From: JAMLIN01 sp041676645
Lineage (GTDB): Bacteria; Pseudomonadota; Gammaproteobacteria; Burkholderiales; Burkholderiaceae_E
Assembly (NCBI GenBank): GCA_041676645.1
Contig: JBAYRO010000029.1
Span: forward strand, 1-37,272
DNA length: 37,272 bases
Direction: 5' to 3'
Shown here piece after piece: positions 8,354 to 15,226 of this stretch. The position numbers were made by a program, and so were the translations under genes. The notes below the pieces were generated by a model. That model saw only the letters and a list, made by a program, of their open reading frames with translations. It was not told the origin of the DNA and searched no databases. Each line of letters begins with the position of its first letter. The stretch's first letter is position 1.

Positions 8354-8368
8354 TGCCTATAATTCTCA
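8354..8368. promoter_or_regulatory. Fur-box-like inverted repeat
   Basis: In the 36-base gap between the divergent transporter genes, the minus strand reads TGAGAATTATAGGCA. This matches 10 of 14 fixed positions of the 7-1-7 Fur consensus TGATAATNATTATCA, with the left half TGAGAAT as found in many natural Fur boxes. The site would cover both start regions, fitting iron repression of both genes. It is a visual match only. Confidence 0.45.
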
Positions 8369-8383
8369 CTCGCAATTCTAGCC

Positions 8384-10096
8384 ATGCAGCGCACTCTGCA
8401 TGCGTCATCGATGCCGGATACGCCGGATCCGCTCGCCGCCGAACTGCGTCCGCCCCTCGGCCCGACCGCCAGGGCCGGCGCGCCCGCGCGTGCATGGGGC
8501 GCGCGCCCGGACTTCCTGCGGGCCGGCGCGATCCTGATGGCGCTGCTCACGGCGGCGCCGGTGATCGCGCTGGGCTTCATTGCCGCCAGCGAGAGCGAGA
8601 TCACCGGCACGCTGGGGCATCTCGCCAGCACGGTGCTGCCGCGCTATCTGCTCACCACCGCCTGGGTTTCGGTTGTCGTGCTTGCGGTCGCGCTGCTGTT
8701 CGGGGTGTCCTGCGGCTGGCTGGTCGCCAGGTACCGGTTCCCGGGCCATCGCATCGTCTCGTGGGCGCTCGTCCTGCCCCTGGCCATGCCGGGTTTCGTC
8801 ATGGCCTATGCGTACACCCAGTTCCTCGAGGTATCCGGGCCGCTGCAGGGGGCGCTGCGGGCCGCCACCGGCTGGGGTATCGGCGACTACTGGTTCCCCG
8901 ATATCCGCACCCCGGTCGGTGCCGGCCTCTTCCTCGGCCTGGCCCTCTATCCCTATGTGTATCTTTTCTCGCGGACCGCCTTCGCGGAGACGAACCCCTC
9001 GATGGCCGAGGCCGCCCGCTCGCTCGGGCTCTCGCGGGTCCGGGTCTGGTGGCGAGTCACCTGGCCGGTCGCGCGACCTGCGATCGTGGCCGGAAGCCTG
9101 CTGGTGCTGATGGAGACACTCGCCGATTTCGGCGTCGTGGCGTATTTCGCGGTCGATACCTTCAGCGCCGGCATCTACCGGGCATGGCAGGGCATGGGCG
9201 ACCGGGTCGGGGCGGCGCGGCTCGCGATCGTGCTCCTGCTCCTGGTCGGGATGGTGGTCGTCATCGAGCGGCGCCAGCGCGGCCGGATGCGCTTCTTTAC
9301 CCGCGGCGGGGCGCAGCTGATACCGACGCGGGTCGGCGGCTGGGCGGGACTGCGGATGCTCGCCTGGTGCCTGGTGCCGATCGTGTTCGGCTTCGCCCTG
9401 CCGGCCTTGCTGCTCCTGTTCGGCTGGCTCGGCGGCGAGGCGGTCGCCGATCCGCGCCTCGGGCGCTGGGTGGCCAATACCGCCCTGATCGCGACCATCG
9501 CCGCCATCGCGACCATGCCCCTGGCGTTGTTCGGGGCGTATGCGGCGCGGCTGCATCCGCAGCGCTCCACCCGCTGGTCGCTGGCGCTTGCCAACAGCGG
9601 CTATGCCTTGCCGGGTGTGGTCCTCGGGGTGGCCTTGCTCGCCTTCGTCGGTGCCTTCGATCGCTGGATCAGCCAGCCGCTGATCGGCGCCAGCCTGTTC
9701 GGCGGAACCCTCTTCGCGCTGGTGTATTCATACAGCGTGCGCTTCTTCTCCGTGGCCTACCAGGGCCTGGGTGCGGCGCTCGAGCGGATCAGCCCCTCGA
9801 TGGACCAGAGCGCCCGCTGCCTCGGACGCAGCAGCCTCGGGGTGCTGCGTGACGTGCACTGGCCGATGCTGCGGCGCAGCCTCGCCGCGGCGAGCCTGCT
9901 GGTGATGATCGAGTGCCTCAAGGAACTGCCGGCGACGCTGGTGTTGCGGCCATTCAACTTCGACACCCTGGCGGTGGTCGCCTACCAGTTCGCCGCCGAC
10001 GAGCGCCTGCCCGAGGCGGCGCTGCCGTCGCTGCTGATCGTCGTGGTCGGCATGCTGCCGGTGCTGGCACTGGCGAGGACTCTCGCCAGACGCTGA
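8384..10096 (+). CDS. fbpB: Iron(III) ABC transporter permease, fused double domain (FbpB-like)
   Basis: This 570-residue inner-membrane permease contains two homologous halves, each with about six membrane segments. Each half carries the cytoplasmic EAA-type loop that contacts the ATPase: EAARSLGLSRVRVWWRV in the first (about residues 208-224) and 'SARCLGRSSLGVLRDVHWP' in the second (about 474-492). Internal duplication in one chain is typical of FbpB/SfuB iron(III) permeases and separates them from the two-gene spermidine type. The ATG at 8384 is used here; ATG 8411 (MPDTPDP) is an alternative just before the first membrane segment. It is divergent from the ATPase gene and shares its control region. 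The missing binding-protein gene must lie elsewhere if the system works. Confidence 0.85.
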   Translation: MQRTLHASSMPDTPDPLAAELRPPLGPTARAGAPARAWGARPDFLRAGAILMALLTAAPVIALGFIAASESEITGTLGHLASTVLPRYLLTTAWVSVVVLAVALLFGVSCGWLVARYRFPGHRIVSWALVLPLAMPGFVMAYAYTQFLEVSGPLQGALRAATGWGIGDYWFPDIRTPVGAGLFLGLALYPYVYLFSRTAFAETNPSMAEAARSLGLSRVRVWWRVTWPVARPAIVAGSLLVLMETLADFGVVAYFAVDTFSAGIYRAWQGMGDRVGAARLAIVLLLLVGMVVVIERRQRGRMRFFTRGGAQLIPTRVGGWAGLRMLAWCLVPIVFGFALPALLLLFGWLGGEAVADPRLGRWVANTALIATIAAIATMPLALFGAYAARLHPQRSTRWSLALANSGYALPGVVLGVALLAFVGAFDRWISQPLIGASLFGGTLFALVYSYSVRFFSVAYQGLGAALERISPSMDQSARCLGRSSLGVLRDVHWPMLRRSLAAASLLVMIECLKELPATLVLRPFNFDTLAVVAYQFAADERLPEAALPSLLIVVVGMLPVLALARTLARR

Positions 10097-10101
10097 GACA
10101 C

Positions 10102-10131
10102 TTCACAGCGGAATTGTCATCCGGTTATAAT
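10102..10131 (+). promoter_or_regulatory. Sigma-70 promoter of tRNA-Val
   Basis: TTCACA (10102-10107) is separated by 18 bases from a perfect TATAAT (10126-10131). It lies 9 bases before the mature tRNA, so transcription would start at or very near the tRNA 5' end. Confidence 0.75.
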
Positions 10132-10140
10132 GGCGGGCTT

Positions 10141-10217
10141 AGGCGCGTAGCTCAGTTGGTTAGAGCACCATCTTGACATGGTGGGGGTCGTTGGTTCGAA
10201 TCCAATCGCGCCTACCA
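10141..10217 (+). tRNA. tRNA-Val (anticodon GAC)
   Basis: The 77-base sequence folds as a standard cloverleaf. The acceptor stem is AGGCGCG paired with CGCGCCT, followed by discriminator A and an encoded CCA. The D arm starts with GCTC, the anticodon stem CCATC/GGTGG encloses loop TTGACAT with anticodon GAC, and the T loop is TTCGAAT. GAC reads valine codons GUC and GUU. Confidence 0.97.
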
Positions 10218-10225
10218 GGGAAATC

Positions 10226-10263
10226 ACGGGTTACGGTGGTGTCACCGTAACCCGTTCGTTTTT
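10226..10263 (+). terminator. Rho-independent terminator after tRNA-Val
   Basis: A perfect 13-bp stem (10226-10238 with 10243-10255) and a four-base loop are followed by TTCGTTTTT ending at 10263. It stops tRNA transcription just before the ribosome binding site of the cupin gene, which therefore depends on read-through or a promoter hidden here. Confidence 0.9.
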
Positions 10264-10276
10264 CCGGAGGAAGCCC

Positions 10277-10687
10277 ATGTCCAATGCCCACACCGCCCAG
10301 CGCCTGTCCGGCAAACTCCAGCCGACATCGGGCGGCTCGGTCTACGTCGATCCAGAGAAGCTGGAATGGCAGAAATCCCAGTTCGACAAGATCTGGATGA
10401 AGGTGCTCTATCGCAACGACGAGGCCGGGGAGATGACCGTCCTGCTGAAGTGGGAGCCCGGTGCCGTCCTGCCCTTCCACAGGCATCCGGAGATCGAGCA
10501 AAGCTGGGTGATCGAAGGCTCCTTCTACGACCATGACGGCATCTGCCGCGCCGGCCAGTACGTATGGCGCAAGCCGGGTTCGCTGCACGAAACGCGTTCC
10601 GACGAGGGCTGCCTGCTGCTGGCGGTTTACCGCAAGCCCAATGTGTTCTTCCACACCGCGGGATTCCGGGCGGCCGATCAGGCGTAG
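10277..10687 (+). CDS. Cupin domain protein (ChrR-like cupin)
   Basis: This small single-domain protein of 136 residues starts at ATG 10277, which is preceded by CCGGAGG (10264-10270). The cupin metal motif is clear: G-x5-H-x-H in GAVLPFHRH, then Glu and WVIEG, and a second motif in 'GQYVWRKPGSLHET'. Two histidines, a glutamate and a later histidine would bind Fe, Mn or Zn in a beta-barrel. Related proteins include the ChrR anti-sigma cupin domain and small dioxygenases, so an enzymatic or metal-sensing role is possible. I cannot tell which. It lies between the tRNA-Val terminator and the thrS leader and appears to be monocistronic. A longer in-frame reading that begins inside the tRNA is not credible. 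Confidence 0.8.
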   Translation: MSNAHTAQRLSGKLQPTSGGSVYVDPEKLEWQKSQFDKIWMKVLYRNDEAGEMTVLLKWEPGAVLPFHRHPEIEQSWVIEGSFYDHDGICRAGQYVWRKPGSLHETRSDEGCLLLAVYRKPNVFFHTAGFRAADQA

Positions 10688-10728
10688 CGCGGATGGCGCC
10701 CGCCCATGCGGTCATACGCGGGATCCTG

Positions 10729-10852
10729 TAGAATTCCGGGTTCGGGTTTTGACATGGCGGGGTCAAACAAGGGCACGAGCGCGCGCGATGGATGCTTCGA
10801 CGAAAATCTGCGGCTCGCCGCACTTTTTTCGCCCGCGGCTTCAGGAAAGAGC
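10729..10852 (+). promoter_or_regulatory. thrS leader with possible promoter and attenuator-like hairpin
   Basis: A TAGAAT -10-like hexamer is at 10729-10734, without a convincing -35. Downstream, TTTGAC (10748-10753) can pair with GTCAAA (10762-10767). Just before the thrS ribosome binding site, GCGG-CTCG-CCGC (10810-10821) is followed by AC and six T residues (10824-10829), which resembles a short intrinsic terminator. Leader control of thrS is known in other bacteria by different mechanisms. This leader is only a candidate. Confidence 0.4.
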
Positions 10853-12778
10853 GTGATCGAGATCAGTCTGCCGGACGGTTCCGTCCGCGAATTCGAAGGC
10901 CCCGTGACCGTTGCCGAGGTCGCCGCGTCGATCGGCGCCGGGCTGGCGAAGGCCGCCCTGGCGGGGCGGGTCGATGGCGAACTGGTCGACACCAGCCACC
11001 GGATCGACAAGGACGCATCGCTGGAGGTCGTCACGGCCCGCGATCCCGATGGCCTCGAGGTGCTGCGGCACTCGACCGCCCACCTGCTGGCGTATGCCGT
11101 CAAGGAACTCTTCCCGGGGGCGCAGGTCACCATCGGCCCGGTCATCGACAACGGTTTCTACTACGACTTCGCCCACGATCGGCCGTTCACTCCCGAGGAT
11201 CTCGTCGCGATCGAGAAGCGCATGGCCGAGCTGGCGGCGAAGGACGAGACCGTCGTCCGGGAAGTCTGGAATCGCGACGAGGCGGTGGCCTTCTTCCGCT
11301 CGATCGGCGAGGAATACAAGGCGGAGATCATCGCGGCGATCCCGGCCGAGCAGACGATCACGCTCTACCGCGAGGGCGACTTCGTCGACCTCTGCCGCGG
11401 CCCGCATGTGCCTTCGACCGGCAAGCTGCGGGTCTTCAAGCTGCTCAAGGTGGCCGGCGCCTACTGGCGGGGCGATTCGCGCAACGAGATGCTGCAGCGG
11501 ATCTACGGTACCGCCTGGGCGAACAAGGAAGACCAGGCCGCCTACCTGCACATGCTCGAGGAGGCCGAGAAGCGCGACCACCGGCGCCTCGGGCGCGAGC
11601 TCGACCTGTTCCACCTGCAGGACGAGGCGCCGGGCATGGTGTTCTGGCATCCGAAGGGCTGGACGCTCTGGCAGCAGATCGAGCAGTACGTCCGCGGCGT
11701 CTATCGCGACAGCGGCTACCAGGAAGTGCGCTGTCCGCAGATTCTCGATGTCGAGTTGTGGAAGCGCTCGGGGCACTGGGACAACTACAAGGAAGGCATG
11801 TTCTTCACCGGCGACGCCGACGAGCGCCAGTTCGCCGTCAAGCCGATGAACTGCCCGGGCCACGTCCAGATCTTCAATTCATCACTGCGCAGCTACCGGG
11901 AACTGCCCCTGCGCTATGGCGAATTCGGTGCCTGCCATCGCAACGAACCCTCGGGCGCACTGCATGGCCTGATGCGGGTTCGCGGCTTCACCCAGGACGA
12001 TGGCCATGTTTTCTGCACCGAGGCGCAGATCGAGCCCGAGGTTACCGCCTTCCACCAGCAGGCCATGGCCCTGTACCGGGACTTCGGCTTCGAGGACATC
12101 GGCCTGAAGATCGCCCTGCGCCCGGAAAAGCGGATCGGCGACGACGGCAGCTGGGACCGGGCCGAGGAAGCCTTGCGCGCCGCGCTGCGTCGCTGTGACG
12201 TGCAATGGGAGGAGCTCCCGGGCGAGGGCGCCTTCTACGGGCCCAAGATCGAATACCACATGAAGGATTCGATCGGCCGCAGCTGGCAGGTCGGGACCAT
12301 GCAGGTGGATTTCATGATGCCCGAGCGTCTGGGCGCCGAATATGTGGCCGAGGACAATACCCGGCGCCGTCCGGTCATGCTGCATCGTGCGATCGTCGGC
12401 TCGATGGAGCGCTTCACGGGCATCCTGCTGGAACATCATGCCGGCGCCATGCCGATGTGGCTCGCGCCGGTGCAGGCGGTCGTCCTGAGCATTACCGAAG
12501 CCCATGCGGACTACGCCGAATCCGTTGCGCAACTGTTGAGAAAACAAGGGTTTAGGGTGGAAGCCGATTTGCGCAACGAGAAAATCAACTATAAAATCCG
12601 CGAACACAGCCTGCGCAAGGTGCCCTACCAGCTGGTAGTGGGCGAACGCGAGCGCGAGGCTGGCGGGGTGGCCGTGCGCGCCCGAGGGGGGGTGAACCTC
12701 GGGACGATGGCCACTCATTCGTTTGTCGAACGACTATCCGAGGACGTCTCGAGCAAGCGCGCCAACCCCATGGGTTGA
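10853..12778 (+). CDS. thrS: Threonine--tRNA ligase
   Basis: ThrS attaches threonine to tRNA-Thr and edits mischarged serine. The protein has 641 residues when started at GTG 10853, close to the 642 of Escherichia coli. The GTG is preceded by AGGAAAG and begins 'IEISLPDGS', exactly where the TGS domain starts; a longer in-frame reading from 10706 adds non-family sequence. The domains in order are TGS (about 1-60), the editing domain with HSTAH (about 70-220), the class II catalytic core with the zinc cysteine in MNCPGH near 332-337 and motif 3 'HRAIVGSMERF', and the C-terminal anticodon-binding domain. It heads the translation block with infC 57 bases downstream. Confidence 0.97.
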   Translation: MIEISLPDGSVREFEGPVTVAEVAASIGAGLAKAALAGRVDGELVDTSHRIDKDASLEVVTARDPDGLEVLRHSTAHLLAYAVKELFPGAQVTIGPVIDNGFYYDFAHDRPFTPEDLVAIEKRMAELAAKDETVVREVWNRDEAVAFFRSIGEEYKAEIIAAIPAEQTITLYREGDFVDLCRGPHVPSTGKLRVFKLLKVAGAYWRGDSRNEMLQRIYGTAWANKEDQAAYLHMLEEAEKRDHRRLGRELDLFHLQDEAPGMVFWHPKGWTLWQQIEQYVRGVYRDSGYQEVRCPQILDVELWKRSGHWDNYKEGMFFTGDADERQFAVKPMNCPGHVQIFNSSLRSYRELPLRYGEFGACHRNEPSGALHGLMRVRGFTQDDGHVFCTEAQIEPEVTAFHQQAMALYRDFGFEDIGLKIALRPEKRIGDDGSWDRAEEALRAALRRCDVQWEELPGEGAFYGPKIEYHMKDSIGRSWQVGTMQVDFMMPERLGAEYVAEDNTRRRPVMLHRAIVGSMERFTGILLEHHAGAMPMWLAPVQAVVLSITEAHADYAESVAQLLRKQGFRVEADLRNEKINYKIREHSLRKVPYQLVVGEREREAGGVAVRARGGVNLGTMATHSFVERLSEDVSSKRANPMG

Positions 12779-12835
12779 GCCTTCGCCAGACGCCCGTCGG
12801 ATAAGACCCATTGATGAATCGAGGGAGAACAGAGC

Positions 12836-13360
12836 ATCGCTACTCATGTTCGAAGCCACCGTATAAACGGTGAAATTCATGTTCCGGAGGTACGCCTTAC
12901 GGGTGTGGACAACGAGCCGATCGGAATCGTCGCGACGCGTGAAGCACAGCGCATGGCCGAGGATGCCGGAGTCGATCTCGTCGAGATCGCGCCGCAGGCC
13001 GATCCGCCCGTGTGTCGTCTCATGGACTACGGCAAGTTCAAGTACCAGGAACAGAAGCGAGCCCACGAAGCGAGAGCGAAGCAGAAGACCATCCAGGTCA
13101 AGGAGGTGAAGTTCCGCCCCGGGACCGACGAAGGCGACTACAAGGTCAAGCTTCGCAACATCATCCGGTTCATCGAGGAAGGCGACAAGGTCAAGGTGAC
13201 CCTGCGTTTCCGGGGGCGCGAGATGGCGCACCAGGAAATCGGGGTGAGGCTGCTCGAGAAACTTCGCGGCGACGTGGAGGAACTCGTCCAGATCGAATCC
13301 ATGCCGCGGCTCGAAGGGCGGCAGATGGTGATGGTGATGGCGCCGAAGCGCAAGAGCTGA
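12836..13360 (+). CDS. infC: Translation initiation factor IF-3, ATC start codon
   Basis: IF-3 binds the 30S subunit and checks start-codon and initiator-tRNA pairing. The frame from ATC 12836 encodes 174 residues. The first residues after the initiator, ATHVRSHRINGEIHVPEVR, match the family N-terminus (RINGEI...VRL). A GAGGGAG ribosome binding site lies at 12821-12827, eight bases upstream. No ATG or GTG exists in this frame before GTG 12905, which would remove the conserved N-terminal block. A non-canonical AUU/AUC/AUA start is a known hallmark of infC, because IF-3 discriminates against it and so represses its own synthesis. The body carries 'PPVCRLMDYGKF' and 'VKFRPGTDEGDYKVKL'. rpmI and rplT follow. 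Confidence 0.95.
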   Translation: MATHVRSHRINGEIHVPEVRLTGVDNEPIGIVATREAQRMAEDAGVDLVEIAPQADPPVCRLMDYGKFKYQEQKRAHEARAKQKTIQVKEVKFRPGTDEGDYKVKLRNIIRFIEEGDKVKVTLRFRGREMAHQEIGVRLLEKLRGDVEELVQIESMPRLEGRQMVMVMAPKRKS

Positions 13361-13378
13361 TCACCCATACAAGCCGAG

Positions 13379-13416
13379 CAGGTCTCCTGAAGTTCCGGCC
13401 GCAGGCCGGGCACCTG
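13379..13416 (+). promoter_or_regulatory. Hairpin leader ahead of rpmI-rplT
   Basis: The 91-base infC-rpmI gap holds a nested stem. CAGGT (13379-13383) pairs with ACCTG (13412-13416), and inside it CCGGCC (13395-13400) pairs with GGCCGG (13404-13409). Ribosomal protein L20 represses rpmI-rplT through a leader structure in several bacteria, so this is a plausible L20 target, though I do not recognise the known motif. Confidence 0.4.
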
Positions 13417-13451
13417 TCGAGGCATTAGAAAGAAAGAGCGAAAGGGTCGAT

Positions 13452-13649
13452 ATGCCCAAGATGAAGACCAAACGGGGCGCTGCCAAGCGCTTCAAGATCC
13501 GTGCGGGCGGTACCGTCAAGCGCGGACAGGCGTTCAAGCGCCACATCCTCACCAAGAAGACCACCAAGAACAAGCGCCAGCTGCGCGGTGCCGTCAATGT
13601 CCACCCGTCCGACGTGCCGTCGATTCGGGCCATGCTGCCCTACGCGTAA
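13452..13649 (+). CDS. rpmI: 50S ribosomal protein bL35
   Basis: This 65-residue, strongly basic protein starts MPKMKTKRGAAKRFKI and ends in 'DVPSIRAMLPYA', both typical of bL35. Its length is the family norm. It is a structural part of the large ribosomal subunit. It lies between infC and rplT in the widely conserved infC-rpmI-rplT order, with rplT starting 12 bases downstream. Confidence 0.97.
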   Translation: MPKMKTKRGAAKRFKIRAGGTVKRGQAFKRHILTKKTTKNKRQLRGAVNVHPSDVPSIRAMLPYA

Positions 13650-13661
13650 GGAGGCGAGAAC

Positions 13662-14024
13662 ATGACTCGAGTCAAGCGCGGAGTGACGGCGCGCGCGCGT
13701 CACAAGAAGGTCCTGGCGGCTGCCAGGGGATATCGCGGTCGCCGCAAGAACGTCTACCGGATCGCCGTCCAGGCGGTCATGAAGGCGGGCCAGTATGCAT
13801 ACCGCGATCGCCGGACCAGAAAGCGGGTGTTCCGCTCGCTGTGGATCACCCGGATCAATGCGGCTGCCCGTTCGCACGGCATCACCTACAGCGCCTTCAT
13901 CAACGGCCTGAACAAGGCCGGCATCGGCCTGGACCGCAAGGTGCTGGCGGACATGGCGGTGCACGACAAGCCCGGTTTCGCGGCGGTCGTCGGCCAGGTC
14001 AAGGCGACGCTGGGTACCGCCTGA
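13662..14024 (+). CDS. rplT: 50S ribosomal protein bL20
   Basis: This 120-residue basic protein has the bL20 signature 'MTRVKRGVTARARHKKVL' followed by 'ARGYRGRRKNVYRIA' and 'YRDRRTRKRVFRSLWITRINAA'. It binds 23S rRNA early in 50S assembly and, in studied species, represses its own operon through the mRNA leader. AAGGAGG (13649-13655) gives a strong ribosome binding site before ATG 13662. The C-terminus is one or two residues longer than usual. A strong terminator-like hairpin follows at 14090. Confidence 0.97.
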   Translation: MTRVKRGVTARARHKKVLAAARGYRGRRKNVYRIAVQAVMKAGQYAYRDRRTRKRVFRSLWITRINAAARSHGITYSAFINGLNKAGIGLDRKVLADMAVHDKPGFAAVVGQVKATLGTA

Positions 14025-14089
14025 GCACGGGGCAGGGCCGCCGGGCGGCCTGCCGCCGGCCGTCGTCCGGAACGACGGCACGGATCGGG

Positions 14090-14112
14090 ACGGGGCCTCG
14101 CGGCCCCGTTTT
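14090..14112 (+). terminator. Terminator or attenuator between rplT and pheS
   Basis: ACGGGGCC (14090-14097) pairs with GGCCCCGT (14102-14109) around the tetraloop TCGC, followed by TTTT (14109-14112). It either ends the infC-rpmI-rplT transcript or attenuates pheST. In E. coli a Phe-rich leader peptide (pheM) operates such an attenuator; I found no Phe-rich leader frame between 14025 and 14185. Confidence 0.7.
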
Positions 14113-14185
14113 CAATGGCGCGTGGAGCCGTCCCCCGGCTTTCTCGCGGCGCTGTTTCCAGGATCACTCCAGGATCGAGTCGAAG

Positions 14186-15211
14186 ATGGATGCCAGCCAG
14201 ACCCAAGCCCTCGTCGATGAAGCGGCGAGCCTCGTTGCCGCCTGCGCGGACGCGAATGCGCTCGCCAATGCCAAGGCGCGCTTCCTCGGGCGCGACGGCC
14301 TGCTGACCCAGCGCATGAAGTCGCTCGGCAAGTTGTCCGGCGCCGATCGGGCCGCCGCGGGCCGGGCGCTCAACGAAGCCAAGCAGCGCATCGAGTCGCT
14401 CCTCGAGGAGCGCGAAGCGGCGATCGAGGCGGCCCTGCTCGATGCCCGCCTGTCGGCCGAGGCGATGGACGTGACCCTGCCGGGCCGCTCCGTGAGCCAG
14501 GGCGGGCTCCATCCCCTGACCCTGACGATTGCACGGGTCGAGGAGATCTTCCGCTCGATCGGATTCGACGTGGCCGACGGGCCCGAGATCGAGGAGGACT
14601 TCTTCAATTTCACGGCCTTGAACACCCCCGCCGACCATCCGGCGCGGTCGATGCACGACACCTTCTACGTCGATCCGGTGCCGGGCGCGCAGCCGGGCCT
14701 GCTGCTGCGCACCCATACCAGTCCGATGCAGATCCGCTATGCCCGGTCGCATCGGCCGCCGATCCGGGTCATCGCGCCGGGCAAGGCGTACCGGGTCGAT
14801 TCCGATGCCACGCATTCGCCGATGTTCCACCAGGTCGAGGGCCTGTGGGTCGACGACGACATCAGCCTGGCCGACCTCAAGAACGTCTATGCGGATTTTC
14901 TCGCGCAGTTCTTCGAACGCGACGACATCGACCTGCGCTTCCGTCCTTCCTATTTCCCGTTTACCGAGCCTTCGGCCGAGATCGACATGCGCTTTGCCGA
15001 CGGCCCGCTGGCCGGACGCTGGCTGGAGGTCAGCGGGGCGGGGCAGGTGCATCCGGACGTGGTTCGCAACATCGGTCTCGATCCGGAGCGGTACATCGGT
15101 TTCGCCTTCGGTTCGGGGATCGAGCGCCTCGCGATGCTGCGCTATGGCGTAGGCGACCTGCGGGTGTTCTATGAGAACGACCTGCGCTTCCTGCAACAGT
15201 TCGGACGCTGA
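14186..15211 (+). CDS. pheS: Phenylalanine--tRNA ligase alpha subunit
   Basis: PheS is the catalytic subunit of the heterotetrameric PheRS, which charges tRNA-Phe. The protein has 341 residues from ATG 14186 (MDASQTQALVDEA), preceded by GGATCGAG; in-frame sequence further upstream overlaps rplT and is not coding in this frame. An N-terminal coiled coil (about 1-90) binds tRNA. The class II core shows motif 2 around 'FHQVEGLWVD' and motif 3 in GSGIERLAMLRYGV near the C-terminus. The 'LLLRTHTSPMQIR' block is also family-typical. pheT begins 15 bases after the stop. Confidence 0.97.
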   Translation: MDASQTQALVDEAASLVAACADANALANAKARFLGRDGLLTQRMKSLGKLSGADRAAAGRALNEAKQRIESLLEEREAAIEAALLDARLSAEAMDVTLPGRSVSQGGLHPLTLTIARVEEIFRSIGFDVADGPEIEEDFFNFTALNTPADHPARSMHDTFYVDPVPGAQPGLLLRTHTSPMQIRYARSHRPPIRVIAPGKAYRVDSDATHSPMFHQVEGLWVDDDISLADLKNVYADFLAQFFERDDIDLRFRPSYFPFTEPSAEIDMRFADGPLAGRWLEVSGAGQVHPDVVRNIGLDPERYIGFAFGSGIERLAMLRYGVGDLRVFYENDLRFLQQFGR

Positions 15212-15226
15212 GCCGGAGAACCCGAG

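Noticed and set aside
8353..9852. 499-codon plus frame overlapping the FbpB-like permease
   Set aside because: The alternative frame has clear membrane segments and EAA loops; this one is arginine-rich and without pattern.
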